DNA of 64,000 nucleotides from positions 1 to 64,000 of the forward strand of contig NZ_JAKRSA010000027.1 in the NCBI RefSeq assembly GCF_022402485.1. Direction: 5' to 3'. This document shows positions 1 through 10,011 of the stretch, one piece after another; within the stretch, counting starts at the first letter, position 1; each line of letters starts with the position of its first letter. The position numbers were made by a program, and so were the translations under genes. The DNA is from Phenylobacterium sp. GTDB lineage: Bacteria; Pseudomonadota; Alphaproteobacteria; Caulobacterales; Caulobacteraceae. The notes under the pieces are model-generated. The model was not told the DNA's origin. It did no database searches and saw nothing but the letters and a program-made list of their open reading frames with translations.

Positions 1-10
1 CAAGACCAAG

Positions 11-39
11 GGCCGCCGGGGGAAACCCCGGCGGCCTTT
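11..39 (+). terminator. Intrinsic terminator of a gene left of the window
   Basis: A perfect 11-bp GC-rich stem (11-21 with 26-36) is closed by a GAAA tetraloop and followed by TTT. This is the shape of a rho-independent terminator. The gene it ends lies outside the window, so its identity cannot be stated. The stretch from 40 to 144 carries no gene that I can support. Confidence 0.75.
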
Positions 40-144
40 GCCATTTCGAAACCTCCACCCATCGAAACCTCGACCCAGGGGCGCCTGTGTCTTCCCGGGT
101 CTTATGCTATCGGCAGGGCAGGGGAGATGCCTGGGGGTGCGATC

Positions 145-1647
145 ATGGAACGTTGGACGTTGCGCCTGAGTGCCCTTGTCCTCGCGCTTGTTATGACGGG
201 CCCGGCTCAGGCCGCCGAGCCCGACCTTTCGACCATGAGTGCCGGGGCTCGGGTTGCCTTTACCAAGGCGATGCCCAAGGGCGGGGAACTGCACAACCAC
301 ATCTCCGGCGGAATCTTTGCCGAGACCCTGCTCGGTTGGGCGGTGGAGGATGGTCTTTGTGTTGACGTATCGACCCTGGCCCTGGCCCGCCCGCCCTGTG
401 AGGGCCAGAACCTCCGCCCCGTGGCGGAGGCCATGGCCGATGAGGTGCTCTATTCAGACATCCTCGACAGTCTGAGCACCCGTCAGCCGGGTTTTCTGGA
501 CCGCTCAGGCCATGACCAGTTCTTTGGCGTCTTTGGCCGCATTGGCGCGGTCGGACCTGCCCGAGGGGGAGACCGCCTGGCCACGGTCATGGAGGATCTG
601 GCCCACCAGAACACCTTCTATCTGGAGGCTATGGTGACCCCACAGGGCGCGGCTTCGGCGGCGCTTGGCCTCAAGGTCGGGCTGAAGTCTGACCTGTCGC
701 AGATGAAGGCAGAGATTGAAGCGGCAGGGCTTGCGGCTGTGGTGGACGCCGCCATTGCCCAGACGGACGTCATGGAGGCCCGCGCCCGGGAGGTGCTGGC
801 CTGCGATACCCCAAATCCGAGGCCGGGATGCCAGGTCACCGTGCGATATCTGGTCCAGACCACCCGGATCATTCCCCCTGAGGCGACCTTTGCCCAGCTG
901 CAGCTGGGGGTCGCCCTGGTCCAGGCCGACCGCCGCTGGGTCGGCCTGCAGATGGTGGCGCCCGAGGATCACCCGACCGCACTGGGGAACTACCGCCTGC
1001 ACATGGAGATGGTGGGCTTTCTGACAAAGCAGGGGCACCTGGCACCGGCCGCTCTTCACGCCGGCGAGCTGACCTTTGACTATGCGCCGCCGGAGCACCT
1101 GCGTGATCACATCAGCCAGGCAGTGCGTATCGCCGGGGCCCGGCGGATTGGCCATGGGGTGGCTCTCCCCCACGAGACCGACGCCGAGGTCCTGGCGGCC
1201 GAGATGGCCCAGGCGGGCATCCTGATTGAGGTCAACCTCTCCTCGAACGAAGTCATCTTGAAGTTCACCCCAGAGGATCACCCCTTTGCCTGGTTCCTGG
1301 AGCGGGGCATTCCGGTGAGCCTGTCCACAGACGACTCCGGGCTCCTGCGGATCGACCTGTCCCATGAGTACGAGCGCGCAGTGGCCTATGGTGCCGACTA
1401 TGCCGACCTGAAACGTTCAGCCCGAAATGCCCTGGCCTTTTCCTTCCTGGCGGGGGAGGGGCTCTGGTCCGATCCTGGCCAGTACCGGCGGCCAGCGCCG
1501 GCATGCCGAGGTCAGATTGGCGCATCGGAGCCCCGGGGCGGTTGTGCGGCCCTGGTCTCGTCCAGCGACAAGGCCCGTGAGCAATGGCGCCATGAGGCCC
1601 TGCTGGCCAACTTCGAGGCAGGCTTCAGAGGGCGCTCGCGCAGATGA
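145..1647 (+). CDS. Exported adenosine deaminase-family amidohydrolase
   Basis: Metal-dependent deaminase-superfamily protein of 500 residues, probably acting on adenosine or a related nucleoside in the periplasm. From the chosen ATG, residues 1 to about 24 form a signal peptide ending AQA-A. The zinc-site motifs are in order: HNH at 50-52 in ELHNHISGG (normally ELHxHLxG), HAGEL with His305, RRIGHG with His337, and STDDSG with Asp396-Asp397. An upstream in-frame ATG at 127 would put charged and Gly residues before the signal peptide, so 145 is preferred. The C-terminal part looked odd at first but ends in a plausible ASDKAREQW-type family tail, so I do not call a frameshift. Exported members are larger than cytosolic Add (about 330 residues). 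Substrate is inferred only from family motifs. Confidence 0.85.
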   Translation: MERWTLRLSALVLALVMTGPAQAAEPDLSTMSAGARVAFTKAMPKGGELHNHISGGIFAETLLGWAVEDGLCVDVSTLALARPPCEGQNLRPVAEAMADEVLYSDILDSLSTRQPGFLDRSGHDQFFGVFGRIGAVGPARGGDRLATVMEDLAHQNTFYLEAMVTPQGAASAALGLKVGLKSDLSQMKAEIEAAGLAAVVDAAIAQTDVMEARAREVLACDTPNPRPGCQVTVRYLVQTTRIIPPEATFAQLQLGVALVQADRRWVGLQMVAPEDHPTALGNYRLHMEMVGFLTKQGHLAPAALHAGELTFDYAPPEHLRDHISQAVRIAGARRIGHGVALPHETDAEVLAAEMAQAGILIEVNLSSNEVILKFTPEDHPFAWFLERGIPVSLSTDDSGLLRIDLSHEYERAVAYGADYADLKRSARNALAFSFLAGEGLWSDPGQYRRPAPACRGQIGASEPRGGCAALVSSSDKAREQWRHEALLANFEAGFRGRSRR

Positions 1648-1730
1648 CCAGAAAGTCATGACCTCGATTTAAGCTGCCCTGGGGTCTGGCCCCCGCTAGC
1701 CTTTGAGCAGATCAATAAAGGGAGCGGCAC

Positions 1731-2579
1731 ATGACCCGTTCAATCTTTACCCTCGGCGTTGTGGCGGCAGGACTGTCTCTGGCTACCGCCGCCCACGCCG
1801 CGCCCTCCGTGGAGGTGCGCGACGCCGTGGCTCGGGTTGTGGTTACGCCTGAGGCCCGCCAGGACATCCAGGTGGACATTCTGACCACAAATCCAAGCCT
1901 TCCCCTGACCGTCCGCACCGAGGGGGCCCTGGTCATCATCGATGGGGACCTCGACCGCAGCATCCGCAGCTGTAGAGCCCGAGGGGAGCGATCCTCGGTC
2001 ACGGTCTCGGGTGTTGGTGAGGTGGCCTATGCGGACATGCCTCAGGTGGTGATCCGCACGCCAATGGCCGTGGATCTTAAGGTGGGAGGGGCAGTGTTTG
2101 GTGTGGTCGGCCGTAGCCAATCCCTGAAGATCGCCAATGCCGGCTGCGGAGAATGGACCATGGCCAATATCAGCGGCAAGCTCGACGCCACCCTGGCGGG
2201 ATCTGGCGACATGCGGGCCGGGGCGGCCAGCGCAGCGACCCTGAGGGTAGCAGGATCAGGCGACATGGCCGTGCGTCAGGTTTCCGGGCCCCTGGCGGTG
2301 GACCTGGCGGGCTCCGGCGACGTGAAGGTGGCGACGCTCACCGGATCGAGCCTGAAGGTCAATCTGGCGGGCTCTGGCGACGTGGAGGTGGCGGCCGGCA
2401 AGGTCGACGCCATGTCAGCCTCTGTGACCGGCTCAGGGGATGTCCGGTTTGACGGTGAGGCCCGCAGCCTTCAGGCTGCGATCGTCGGATCTGGTGATAT
2501 CCGCGTGCGCGAAGTGACCGGAGCCGTAAACCGCTCGGTCATCGGGTCGGGGGATATCCGAGTGGGTGAGTCATCTTAA
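1731..2579 (+). CDS. DUF2807 (GIN head-domain) exported repeat protein
   Basis: A 282-residue protein with a clear signal peptide (about residues 1-23, ending AHA-A). The C-terminal half contains at least seven copies of a xGSGD motif (AGSGDM, AGSGDV, TGSGDV, VGSGDI, IGSGDI), spaced about 20 residues apart. That pattern is typical of the DUF2807 beta-solenoid, which is described as a putative autotransporter-adhesin head domain. It probably sits in the periplasm or on the cell surface; no enzymatic role is suggested. A good ribosome site (AAGGGAGC) lies 9 bases before the ATG. It is 83 bp downstream of the deaminase gene and could be cotranscribed, but nothing links their functions. It ends just before the promoter of the S10 cluster. 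Confidence 0.85.
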   Translation: MTRSIFTLGVVAAGLSLATAAHAAPSVEVRDAVARVVVTPEARQDIQVDILTTNPSLPLTVRTEGALVIIDGDLDRSIRSCRARGERSSVTVSGVGEVAYADMPQVVIRTPMAVDLKVGGAVFGVVGRSQSLKIANAGCGEWTMANISGKLDATLAGSGDMRAGAASAATLRVAGSGDMAVRQVSGPLAVDLAGSGDVKVATLTGSSLKVNLAGSGDVEVAAGKVDAMSASVTGSGDVRFDGEARSLQAAIVGSGDIRVREVTGAVNRSVIGSGDIRVGESS

Positions 2580-2604
2580 GGGCCGGGGGCGGCTCGCGGC
2601 CCTT
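2578..2604 (+). terminator. Stem-loop after the DUF2807 gene
   Basis: AAGGGCCG (2578-2585) pairs with CGGCCCTT (2597-2604) around an 11-base loop, right at the stop codon of the preceding gene. There is no long T run, so it is a weak or factor-assisted terminator at best. Its 3' arm overlaps the candidate -35 box of the S10 promoter. Confidence 0.45.
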
Positions 2605-2631
2605 GACGCAGGCGAGTCGCCTCTGTACTAC
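2603..2631 (+). promoter_or_regulatory. Candidate sigma-70 promoter of the S10 operon
   Basis: TTGACG at 2603-2608, a 17-base spacer, then TACTAC at 2626-2631. The -35 matches the alphaproteobacterial housekeeping consensus; the -10 is weaker. It would give a leader of roughly 230 nt before rpsJ. The 290-bp gap holds no supportable gene. Confidence 0.5.
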
Positions 2632-2726
2632 CGCGCTTCCTGTTGGACCGGCTGTGCGGCTTCTGTCGCAGACGCGGTCCGCAGAACGACCTGAGGCCGT
2701 GACATAACACAGCGTTCTTAGGGGTA

Positions 2727-2748
2727 GCCTTCGCGGCGACGCGAGGGC
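2727..2748 (+). promoter_or_regulatory. GNRA-capped hairpin in the rpsJ leader
   Basis: Nine base pairs (2727-2735 with 2740-2748, one G-U) are closed by a GCGA tetraloop. It lies in the long untranslated leader of the ribosomal cluster. In other bacteria S10-operon leaders bind L4 for autoregulation. A similar role here is inference; no known consensus was matched. Confidence 0.5.
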
Positions 2749-2869
2749 CGAATTCGTTTTTGCGGGCTACGCGTACGGCACCTCTCGCTTTGGGGGTTCC
2801 GGAGTTGGTCTTTGAAATGGTCAAAGTCACGCGGGCGGACCGCCGTCTGTAGGGAAAATTAAGAGCGAT

Positions 2870-3178
<309 letters not shown>

Positions 3179-3190
3179 GGGGACCAGCCG

Positions 3191-3937
3191 ATGCGTACCG
3201 GCGTGATCGCCAAAAAGCTGGGCATGGCGCGCTTCTTCGATGAAAGCGGCGTCCATGTGCCTGTCACCGTCCTCAGCCTTGAAGGCTGCCAGGTGGTGGC
3301 TCAGCGCACTCAGGAGAAGGACGGCTACGTGGCCCTCCAACTCGGCGCTGGCTTCAAAAAACCCAAGAACACCACCAAGGCCCTGCGCGGCCACTTCGCC
3401 AAGGGCGAGGTCGAGCCCAAGCGGACCCTCGGTGAATTCCGCGTGTCGGAAGACAACCTGGTCGATGTCGGTGCTGAACTGAGCGCCGAGCACTACGTCC
3501 CCGGCCAAAAGGTCGACGTGACCGGCGTGACCATCGGTAAGGGCTTCGCCGGTGCCATGAAGCGCTGGAACTTCGGGGGCATGCGCGCCACCCACGGCGT
3601 GTCCGTGTCCCACCGGGCTCACGGTTCGACGGGTCAGCGCCAGGATCCGGGCAAGACCTTCAAGGGCAAGAAGATGGCCGGCCACTATGGGGTCGAGACC
3701 GTCACCACCCTGAACCTGACCGTCTGGCGGGTTGATGCCGAGCGTAACCTCATCCTGGTCAAGGGTGCGGTCCCCGGTTCCGAGGGCTCCTTCGTCAAGA
3801 TCCGCGACGCGGTGAAGTCGGCTCTGCCGGCTGACGCGCCGAAGCCGGCTGGCGTCCGCAAGGCCGGTGGCGCGGCGTCCGCGCCCGTCGCCGAAGAAGC
3901 TCCGGCTCAAGAGCCGGCTGCGGAGGGGCAGGAATAA
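3191..3937 (+). CDS. rplC: Large ribosomal subunit protein L3
   Basis: Protein uL3, one of the first assembly proteins of the 50S subunit, near the peptidyl-transferase centre. At 248 residues it is longer than E. coli L3 (209) because of an Ala/Pro/Glu-rich tail after about residue 215. Extended tails occur in alphaproteobacterial L3. The central Gly/His-rich loop ([18 protein letters not shown]), which reaches the active centre and carries the Gln methylated by PrmB in other bacteria, is intact. It begins 12 bp after rpsJ and its TAA shares one base with the rplD start codon. Confidence 0.98.
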   Translation: MRTGVIAKKLGMARFFDESGVHVPVTVLSLEGCQVVAQRTQEKDGYVALQLGAGFKKPKNTTKALRGHFAKGEVEPKRTLGEFRVSEDNLVDVGAELSAEHYVPGQKVDVTGVTIGKGFAGAMKRWNFGGMRATHGVSVSHRAHGSTGQRQDPGKTFKGKKMAGHYGVETVTTLNLTVWRVDAERNLILVKGAVPGSEGSFVKIRDAVKSALPADAPKPAGVRKAGGAASAPVAEEAPAQEPAAEGQE

Positions 3938-4575
3938 TGAAGCTCGACGTCATCACCCTCGACGGCGGAAAGGGCGGCTCGATTGAGCTGTCTGACGCCA
4001 TCTTCGGCATCGAAGAGATCCGCGGCGACATCCTGCAGCGGTGCGTGACCTGGCAGTTGGCCAAGCGCCGTGCGGGCACGCACAAGATCCAGGTGCGCAA
4101 CGAAGTCTCGCGTACCGGCAAGAAGATGTACAAGCAGAAGGGCACCGGCGGCGCCCGTCACGGCTCGCGCCGGGCGGCTCAGTTCGTCGGCGGCGCCAAG
4201 GCCCACGGTCCCGTGGTCCGCAGCCACGCCTTCGATCTGCCCAAGAAGATCCGCGCCATGGCCCTCCGTCATGCTCTGTCTTCCAAGGCCAAGGCTGGGG
4301 CCCTTGTGGTTCTGGACTCCGCGACGATCCCGGAGGCCAAGACCGCTGCCCTGCGCGCCAACTTCGCCAAGCTCGGCCTGACCAATGCTCTGGTCATCGC
4401 CGGTCCTGAAGTGGACGGCAACTTCCGCCTGGCCGCGCGCAACATCCCCAATGTGGACGTCCTGCCGAACGCCGGCCTGAACGTCTATGACGTGCTGCGT
4501 CGTCACACCCTGGTCCTCACCAAGGATGCGGTGGAAGCGATCAATGCGCGGTTCTCTGAGAAGGAAGCTGCGTGA
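3937..4575 (+). CDS. rplD: Large ribosomal subunit protein L4
   Basis: Protein uL4 (212 residues), a 50S assembly and exit-tunnel protein. In E. coli it is also the autogenous repressor of the S10 operon. The extended tunnel loop ([24 protein letters not shown]) and the C-terminal [21 protein letters not shown] segment identify it. Its ATG overlaps the rplC stop by one base, so translational coupling is likely. Whether it regulates its own operon here depends on the untested leader hairpin near 2727. Confidence 0.98.
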   Translation: MKLDVITLDGGKGGSIELSDAIFGIEEIRGDILQRCVTWQLAKRRAGTHKIQVRNEVSRTGKKMYKQKGTGGARHGSRRAAQFVGGAKAHGPVVRSHAFDLPKKIRAMALRHALSSKAKAGALVVLDSATIPEAKTAALRANFAKLGLTNALVIAGPEVDGNFRLAARNIPNVDVLPNAGLNVYDVLRRHTLVLTKDAVEAINARFSEKEAA

Positions 4576-4874
4576 TGGCTGTGCCTACCGCCCGCCACTA
4601 CGACACCGTCCTGGCGCCGGTGATCACCGAAAAGGCGACCCTGCTTTCCGAGCAGAACAAGGTTGTCTTCCGGGTCGCCGCCGATGCGTCCAAGGATGAG
4701 ATCGCCGCCGCTGTCGAGACGCTGTTCAAGGTCACCGTGACCAAGGTCAACACCTTGAACGTCAAGGGTAAGACCAAGCGTTTCCGCGGCATCACCGGTC
4801 GTCGTTCCGACGTCAAGAAAGCCATCGTGACGCTGGCCGAAGGCCAGTCGATCGACATCACCACGGGGCTCTGA
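4575..4874 (+). CDS. rplW: Large ribosomal subunit protein L23
   Basis: Protein uL23 (99 residues) lies at the exit of the peptide tunnel and is the docking site for trigger factor and SRP. The motifs APVITEKAT and the loop [21 protein letters not shown] are typical. The ATG at 4575 shares a base with the rplD stop (TGATG). A GTG one codon upstream is also in frame but less likely. Confidence 0.97.
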   Translation: MAVPTARHYDTVLAPVITEKATLLSEQNKVVFRVAADASKDEIAAAVETLFKVTVTKVNTLNVKGKTKRFRGITGRRSDVKKAIVTLAEGQSIDITTGL

Positions 4875-4878
4875 TCCG

Positions 4879-5715
4879 ATGGCCTTGAAGCAATTCAATC
4901 CGACTTCACCTGGCCGTCGCGGCCTGGTGCTGGTCGACAAGTCCGAGCTCCACAAGGGTCGGCCTGAGAAGTCCCTCGTCGAGGGCCTGACCAAGTCCGG
5001 CGGTCGTGGTGGCGGTGGCCGTATCGCCGTTCGCTTCCGCGGCGGCGGCGCCAAGCGCCTGTACCGCAAGGTCGACTTCAAGCGTCGGAAATTTGACGTG
5101 GTCGGCGTGGTTCAGCGCCTGGAGTATGACCCCAACCGCACGGCCTTCATCGCCCTGGTGAAGTATGCTGACGGCGAGTTGGCCTACATCCTGGCCCCGC
5201 AGCGCCTGAAGGCGGGCGATGAGGTGATCGCCGCTGAAAAGGCTGACGTGAAACCGGGCAACGCCATGCCCCTGCGCGGCATGCCCATCGGCACGATCAT
5301 TCACAATATCGAGCTGAAGCCCCTCAAGGGCGGTCAGGTGGCCCGTTCGGCGGGTGCCTACGCCCAGCTGGTTGGCCGTGACGCTGGCTACGCGCAGATC
5401 CGCCTGAACTCCGGCGAGCTGCGGATGGTCCAAGACACCTGCATGGCCACGGTCGGTGCAGTGTCCAACCAGGACCATATGAACGAAGTCCTGGGTAAGG
5501 CCGGTCGGTCGCGCCACAAGGGTCGTCGTCCTCACGTCCGCGGCGTGGCCATGAACCCGATCGACCACCCGCACGGTGGTGGTGAAGGCCGGACCTCTGG
5601 CGGTCGCCACCCGGTGACCCCGTGGGGCAAGCCGACCAAGGGACGCAAGACCCGCACCAACAAGACGACGGATAAGTTCATCATCCGCTCGCGCCATGCT
5701 CGGAAGGCCCGCTAA
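4879..5715 (+). CDS. rplB: Large ribosomal subunit protein L2
   Basis: Protein uL2 (278 residues, standard length), needed for subunit association and peptidyl-transferase activity. The C-terminal [18 protein letters not shown] segment with its conserved His is complete. The N-terminal [21 protein letters not shown] is typical. Four bases separate it from rplW and three from rpsS. Confidence 0.98.
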   Translation: MALKQFNPTSPGRRGLVLVDKSELHKGRPEKSLVEGLTKSGGRGGGGRIAVRFRGGGAKRLYRKVDFKRRKFDVVGVVQRLEYDPNRTAFIALVKYADGELAYILAPQRLKAGDEVIAAEKADVKPGNAMPLRGMPIGTIIHNIELKPLKGGQVARSAGAYAQLVGRDAGYAQIRLNSGELRMVQDTCMATVGAVSNQDHMNEVLGKAGRSRHKGRRPHVRGVAMNPIDHPHGGGEGRTSGGRHPVTPWGKPTKGRKTRTNKTTDKFIIRSRHARKAR

Positions 5716-5718
5716 GTC

Positions 5719-5997
5719 ATGACCCGCTCCGTCTGGAAAGGTCCGTTTGTCGACGGATACCTGCTCAAGAAGGCCGAAGCTGCTCAAAGCTCCGGCCGCA
5801 AGGACACGATCAAGACCTGGTCGCGTCGCTCCACCATCATGCCGCAGTTCGTCGGCCTGACCTTCGGCGTCCACAACGGCCACAAGCATGTGCCCGTGCT
5901 GGTCTCTGAAGAGATGGTCGGCATGAAGTTCGGCGAATTCGCTCCGACCCGGTATTTCCCGGGCCACGCGGCCGACAAGAAGGCCAAGAGGAAGTAG
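5719..5997 (+). CDS. rpsS: Small ribosomal subunit protein S19
   Basis: Protein uS19 (92 residues) of the 30S head, at the A-site finger contact with S13. [20 protein letters not shown] and the [20 protein letters not shown] core are characteristic, and the C-terminal [19 protein letters not shown] is complete. It lies between rplB and rplV with gaps of 2-3 bases. Confidence 0.98.
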   Translation: MTRSVWKGPFVDGYLLKKAEAAQSSGRKDTIKTWSRRSTIMPQFVGLTFGVHNGHKHVPVLVSEEMVGMKFGEFAPTRYFPGHAADKKAKRK

Positions 5998-5999
5998 TC

Positions 6000-6380
6000 A
6001 TGGCCAAGCAAGCGAAAGCGCGCCGCCTGGCGTCCGTCGAGGCCATGGCCAAGGTTCGGACCCTGCGGATCAGCCCTCAGAAGCTGAACCTGGTGGCCCA
6101 GTCGATCCGCGGCCTCAAGGTCCAGCAGGCTCTGAACGAGCTCGAATTCAGCCAGAAGCGCATCGCCCGCGATGTGCGAAAGGCGCTGTATTCGGCCGTT
6201 TCCAATGCGGAAAACAACCACAACCTCGACATCGACTCCCTGGTCGTCGCCGAGGCCTTCGTGGGCAAGAACCTGGTGATGAAGCGTTTCCATGCCCGTG
6301 CGCGTGGCCGCGCCTCGCGGGTTGAGAAGCCCTTCTCCGAGATCACCATCGTGGTCCGCGAACTTGGTGAGGCTGCCTGA
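6000..6380 (+). CDS. rplV: Large ribosomal subunit protein L22
   Basis: Protein uL22 (126 residues), which lines the exit tunnel and forms the macrolide-sensitive constriction. Typical segments are [20 protein letters not shown], the [15 protein letters not shown] core and the tunnel loop [25 protein letters not shown], which is uninterrupted. Its TGA shares a base with the rpsC start. Confidence 0.98.
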   Translation: MAKQAKARRLASVEAMAKVRTLRISPQKLNLVAQSIRGLKVQQALNELEFSQKRIARDVRKALYSAVSNAENNHNLDIDSLVVAEAFVGKNLVMKRFHARARGRASRVEKPFSEITIVVRELGEAA

Positions 6381-7132
6381 TGGGTCAGAAAATCAATCCA
6401 GTCGGGCTTCGCCTCGGCATCAACCGCACCTGGGACAGCCGCTGGTTCGCCGATGGCCGTGACTACGGGCGGCTGCTGCATGAAGACCTGAAGATCCGTA
6501 CGGAACTGAAGAAGCGCCTGGCCCAGGCTGGTGTTTCCCGGATCATCATCGAGCGTCCGCACAAGAAGTGCCGGGTGACCATCTATGCCGCGCGGCCGGG
6601 TGTCATCATCGGCAAGAAGGGTGCTGACATCGACAAGCTCCGTAAGGACCTGTCGGCCCTGACGGACGGCGATGTGCACCTCAACATCGTTGAGATCCGC
6701 AAGCCCGAGACCGATGCTCAGCTGGTGGCGGAGAACATCGCCCAGCAGCTGGAGCGCCGGATTGCGTTCCGTCGCGCCATGAAGCGTTCGATGCAGTCGG
6801 CCATGCGCCTTGGTGCCAAGGGCGTCCGCATCAATGTTTCGGGCCGTCTTGGCGGTGCGGAAATCGCCCGTATGGAGTGGTACCGCGAAGGCCGCGTGCC
6901 GTTGCACACCCTCCGTGCGGACATCGATTACGGGTTCGCTGAGGCCAAGACGACCTACGGCATCATCGGCATCAAGGTCTGGGTCTTCAAAGGTGAAGTC
7001 CTCGAGCACGATCCCATGGCCCTGGACAAGCGTCTGGCGACTGAGTCCGGTCCGGCCGGCGAGGGCGGTGGCCGCAATGATCGTAGCGATCGTGGCCCGC
7101 GCCGCGACCGCCGCGACCAGGCTGGCGCGTAA
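6380..7132 (+). CDS. rpsC: Small ribosomal subunit protein S3
   Basis: Protein uS3 (250 residues) at the mRNA entry channel. It has an N-terminal KH domain with the [14 protein letters not shown] signature (about residues 73-88) and a C-terminal domain with [23 protein letters not shown]. The tail past about residue 215 is Gly/Arg/Asp-rich and probably disordered, an extension common in alphaproteobacteria. It overlaps rplV by one base. Confidence 0.98.
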   Translation: MGQKINPVGLRLGINRTWDSRWFADGRDYGRLLHEDLKIRTELKKRLAQAGVSRIIIERPHKKCRVTIYAARPGVIIGKKGADIDKLRKDLSALTDGDVHLNIVEIRKPETDAQLVAENIAQQLERRIAFRRAMKRSMQSAMRLGAKGVRINVSGRLGGAEIARMEWYREGRVPLHTLRADIDYGFAEAKTTYGIIGIKVWVFKGEVLEHDPMALDKRLATESGPAGEGGGRNDRSDRGPRRDRRDQAGA

Positions 7133-7144
7133 GGATTACAAGTC

Positions 7145-7573
7145 ATGTTGTCTCCTAAGAAGACCAAGTTTCGGAAGCAGTTCAAAGGTCGCATCCATGG
7201 TGCGGCCAAGGGCGGCTTCACGTTGAACTTCGGCTCGTATGGCCTGAAGTCCCTTGAGCCTGAGCGCGTCACGGCGCGCCAGATCGAGGCCGCGCGTCGG
7301 GCGATTACCCGCCAGATGAAGCGTCAGGGCCGGGTGTGGATCCGGATCTTCCCGGACCTTCCCGTCACCGACAAGCCTGCCGAAGTCCGTATGGGTAAGG
7401 GCAAGGGCTCAGTGGAATACTGGGCCGCCCGGGTTCACCCTGGCCGCATCATGTTCGAGATCGACGGGGTTCCCGACGATATCGCCCGTGAGGCCCTGCG
7501 CCTTGGCGCTGCCAAGCTGCCGGTGAAGACCCGTATCGTCACCCGCATCGATCCTATCGCGGAGCACGCGTGA
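7145..7573 (+). CDS. rplP: Large ribosomal subunit protein L16
   Basis: Protein uL16 (142 residues), binding near the A-site tRNA elbow and needed for late 50S maturation. [19 protein letters not shown] and [21 protein letters not shown] are diagnostic. The tail RIDPIAEHA is slightly longer than in E. coli. It begins 12 bp after rpsC and its stop overlaps the rpmC start. Confidence 0.98.
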   Translation: MLSPKKTKFRKQFKGRIHGAAKGGFTLNFGSYGLKSLEPERVTARQIEAARRAITRQMKRQGRVWIRIFPDLPVTDKPAEVRMGKGKGSVEYWAARVHPGRIMFEIDGVPDDIAREALRLGAAKLPVKTRIVTRIDPIAEHA

Positions 7574-7767
7574 TGAAAGCCGCTGACGTCCGGGGCATGA
7601 CCCCCGATCAGATCGCCGAGTCGCTGCTGAACCTGAAGAAGGAGCAGTTCAACCTGCGCTTCCAGGCGGCGACGGGCCAGGTGGAGAAGACCCACCGAGT
7701 CAACGAGATCCGCAAGGACATCGCCCGGCTGAAGACCATCCTGCGCGGCAAGCAGGCTTCGGCCTAA
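7573..7767 (+). CDS. rpmC: Large ribosomal subunit protein L29
   Basis: Protein uL29 (64 residues), a helical hairpin near the tunnel exit beside L23. The sequence [21 protein letters not shown] followed by [15 protein letters not shown] is the family pattern. The ATG at 7573 shares a base with the rplP stop; the GTG one codon earlier is less likely. Confidence 0.96.
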   Translation: MKAADVRGMTPDQIAESLLNLKKEQFNLRFQAATGQVEKTHRVNEIRKDIARLKTILRGKQASA

Positions 7768-7778
7768 GGAGACCATTG

Positions 7779-8030
7779 ATGCCGAAACGTATTCTAGAAG
7801 GCGTGGTCGTTTCCGATAAGGGCGACAAGACCATCGTGGTCCGTGTCGAACGGACCATCCTGCACCCGGTGCTGAAGAAGATTGTTCGTCGCTCGAAGCG
7901 CTATCACGCGCACGACGAGGCCAATACCTACAAGATCGGCGAGCGGGCTCGTATCATCGAGTGCGCGCCGAAGTCCAAGCTCAAGACCTGGGAGGTCCTG
8001 CCTAAGCAGACCGCCCAGTCAGCGACATAA
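7779..8030 (+). CDS. rpsQ: Small ribosomal subunit protein S17
   Basis: Protein uS17 (83 residues), a primary 16S rRNA binding protein with an OB fold. [21 protein letters not shown] and the [19 protein letters not shown] segment identify it. An AAGGAG site precedes the ATG by 7 bases, which favours 7779 over the TTG one codon upstream. Confidence 0.97.
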   Translation: MPKRILEGVVVSDKGDKTIVVRVERTILHPVLKKIVRRSKRYHAHDEANTYKIGERARIIECAPKSKLKTWEVLPKQTAQSAT

Positions 8031-8046
8031 GAGAGGATCGCTTCTA

Positions 8047-8415
8047 ATGATCCAGATGCAGACTAACCTCGAAGTCGCCGATAATTCCGGCGCCCGTCGT
8101 GTGATGTGCATCAAAGTCCTGGGCGGCGCCGGTCGGCGTTATGCCGGCGTGGGCGACAAGATTGTCGTCTCCGTGAAGGAAGCCATCCCGCGTGGTCGCG
8201 TGAAGAAGGGCGACGTTCTGCAGGCCATCGTGGTCCGCACCTCGTCGGCCATCAAGCGCAAGGACGGTTCGGTCATCCGCTTCGACAAGAATGCGGCGGT
8301 GATCGTCAACAAGCAGAGCGAGCCGATCGGCACGCGGATCTTCGGCCCGGTTCCCCGCGAACTGCGCGCCAAGAACCACATGAAGATCATTTCGCTTGCG
8401 CCTGAGGTGCTGTGA
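8047..8415 (+). CDS. rplN: Large ribosomal subunit protein L14
   Basis: Protein uL14 (122 residues), which forms part of intersubunit bridges and binds the silencing factor Rsf[21 protein letters not shown] is the canonical N-terminus. The reading frame stays open far upstream (to 7882), but that part overlaps rpsQ in another frame and is not coding. The stop overlaps rplX. Confidence 0.98.
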   Translation: MIQMQTNLEVADNSGARRVMCIKVLGGAGRRYAGVGDKIVVSVKEAIPRGRVKKGDVLQAIVVRTSSAIKRKDGSVIRFDKNAAVIVNKQSEPIGTRIFGPVPRELRAKNHMKIISLAPEVL

Positions 8416-8729
8416 TGGCGGCTAAGATTAAGAAGGGCGACCGCGTTGTCGTCCTCACTGGCAAGGACAAGGGCCGTCAGGGCTCTGTTGTCCGCGTGAT
8501 GCCGAAGGAAGAGCGCGTTGTGGTGGAAGGCCTGAACATGGTTCAGCGTCACACCCGTCCGACGCAAGGCGATCCCCAGGGTGGGATCAAGAACAAGGAA
8601 GCGCCGCTTCACGTCTCGAACGTGGCCATTGTCGACTCCAACGGCAAGCCGACCCGCGTCGGCTTCAAGGTGGATGGCGACAAGAAGGTTCGCGTCGCCA
8701 AGACGACCGGCGAGGTTATCAATGGCTGA
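8415..8729 (+). CDS. rplX: Large ribosomal subunit protein L24
   Basis: Protein uL24 (104 residues), an initiator of 50S assembly with an N-terminal KOW motif ([18 protein letters not shown], about residues 5-22). The [14 protein letters not shown] segment is standard. The ATG shares a base with the rplN stop, and the gene overlaps the rplE start by 8 bases. Confidence 0.97.
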   Translation: MAAKIKKGDRVVVLTGKDKGRQGSVVRVMPKEERVVVEGLNMVQRHTRPTQGDPQGGIKNKEAPLHVSNVAIVDSNGKPTRVGFKVDGDKKVRVAKTTGEVING

Positions 8730-9279
8730 TCAAGCTTACGAACCCCGGCTGAAGACCGAATATCGCCAGCGCATCCGCGCGGCGATGAAGGAGCAGTTCG
8801 GCTACACCAACGAAATGCAGATCCCCAAGCTGGACAAGATCGTCCTGAACATGGGCGTCGGCGAAGCCGTTGCTGATAGCAAGAAGATCCAGTCGGCGAT
8901 CACCGACCTGACCAAGATCGCGGGTCAGAAGCCAGCACCCACCCGCGCCCGCCAGTCCATCGCCGGCTTCAAGCTGCGCGAGAACATGGTGATTGGCGCG
9001 AAGGTGACCCTGCGCAAGGATCGGATGTACGAGTTCCTTGACCGCCTGGTGACCATCGCTCTGCCGCGGGTGAAGGACTTCCGCGGCCTGAAGCCGACCT
9101 CGTTTGACGGTCGTGGCAACTATGCCATGGGCCTGAAGGAGCACTTGGTGTTCCCCGAGATCAACTATGACCAGATCGATCAGGTCTGGGGCATGGACAT
9201 CATCGTCTGCACGACTGCGAAGACCGACGACGAAGCCCGACAGCTTCTCCGGGAATTCCAGTTCCCGTTCAACGCTTAG
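8722..9279 (+). CDS. rplE: Large ribosomal subunit protein L5
   Basis: Protein uL5 (185 residues), a 5S rRNA binding protein of the central protuberance. [36 protein letters not shown] and [21 protein letters not shown] are characteristic. The start chosen (MADQAYEP) lies inside the end of rplX. The frame is open 47 codons upstream but that stretch is rplX in another frame. Confidence 0.97.
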   Translation: MADQAYEPRLKTEYRQRIRAAMKEQFGYTNEMQIPKLDKIVLNMGVGEAVADSKKIQSAITDLTKIAGQKPAPTRARQSIAGFKLRENMVIGAKVTLRKDRMYEFLDRLVTIALPRVKDFRGLKPTSFDGRGNYAMGLKEHLVFPEINYDQIDQVWGMDIIVCTTAKTDDEARQLLREFQFPFNA

Positions 9280-9299
9280 GAACGGGGAAGGATAGAGAC

Positions 9300-9605
9300 A
9301 TGGCCAAGAAAAGCGCAGTCAACCGCAACGAGAAGGTCAAAGCCCTCGTCAAGCAATACGCCGAAAAGCGCGCCGCGCTGAAGGCGATTGCCAATGATGA
9401 GAGCCTGCCCCTGGAAGAACGTTTCGAAGCCCGCCTGAAGCTCGCCGAGCTGCCGCGCAGTTCGTCCAAGGTGCGGATTCGTAACCGTTGCGAAGTCACC
9501 GGCCGCCCGCGCGGCTACTATCGTAAGCTGAGGATGAGCCGTATCGCCCTGCGCGATCTCGGTTCGGCGGGGCATATCCCCGGCCTCGTCAAGTCGAGCT
9601 GGTAG
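9300..9605 (+). CDS. rpsN: Small ribosomal subunit protein S14 (zinc-free type)
   Basis: Protein uS14 (101 residues) of the 30S head. It is the longer, zinc-independent type: there is no CxxC pair, and the single Cys is in [16 protein letters not shown]. The C-terminal end, from [14 protein letters not shown], is exact for the family. It begins 20 bp after rplE with an AAGGATAGAG ribosome site. Confidence 0.98.
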   Translation: MAKKSAVNRNEKVKALVKQYAEKRAALKAIANDESLPLEERFEARLKLAELPRSSSKVRIRNRCEVTGRPRGYYRKLRMSRIALRDLGSAGHIPGLVKSSW

Positions 9606-9614
9606 GAGGGGCCC

Positions 9615-10010
9615 ATGGTAAACGACCCCATTGGCGATCTGATCGCCCGGATCAAGAACGCCGCGATGCGCGGCCGCAGCAAGGTCTCCACGCCGGCCTC
9701 GAAGATGCGCGCGCGCGTCCTCGATGTGCTCGCCGAAGAGGGCTATATCCGCGGCTATCAGCTGGTGCAGAAGCCCGGTGCCTTCCCGGAGTTTGAGATC
9801 GAACTCAAGTACTTCGACGGCGCGCCGGTGATCGTTGAGATCCGTCGCGTGTCCAAGCCGGGCCGCCGCGTCTATTCGTCGATCAAGGACCTGAAGCCGA
9901 TCAAGAACGGCCTCGGGATCTCGATCCTGTCGACGCCGAAGGGCGTCATGTCCGACACCGCTGCCCGCGACGCGAATGTGGGCGGCGAAGTGCTCTGCAG
10001 GGTCTACTGA
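9615..10010 (+). CDS. rpsH: Small ribosomal subunit protein S8
   Basis: Protein uS8 (131 residues), a primary 16S rRNA binder and, in E. coli, the translational repressor of the spc operon (site near rplE). [20 protein letters not shown] and the C-terminal [20 protein letters not shown] are typical. An AGGAGG ribosome site lies just before the ATG. I did not find an obvious S8 target helix mimic. Confidence 0.97.
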   Translation: MVNDPIGDLIARIKNAAMRGRSKVSTPASKMRARVLDVLAEEGYIRGYQLVQKPGAFPEFEIELKYFDGAPVIVEIRRVSKPGRRVYSSIKDLKPIKNGLGISILSTPKGVMSDTAARDANVGGEVLCRVY

Positions 10011-10011
10011 T

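Noticed and set aside
1450-1647. A possible frameshift at the end of the deaminase gene, where the sequence becomes Arg/Pro/Gly-rich
   Set aside because: The last part (ASDKAREQW-like stretch and the Cys pattern) fits the exported adenosine-deaminase family tail, so a single frame explains it.
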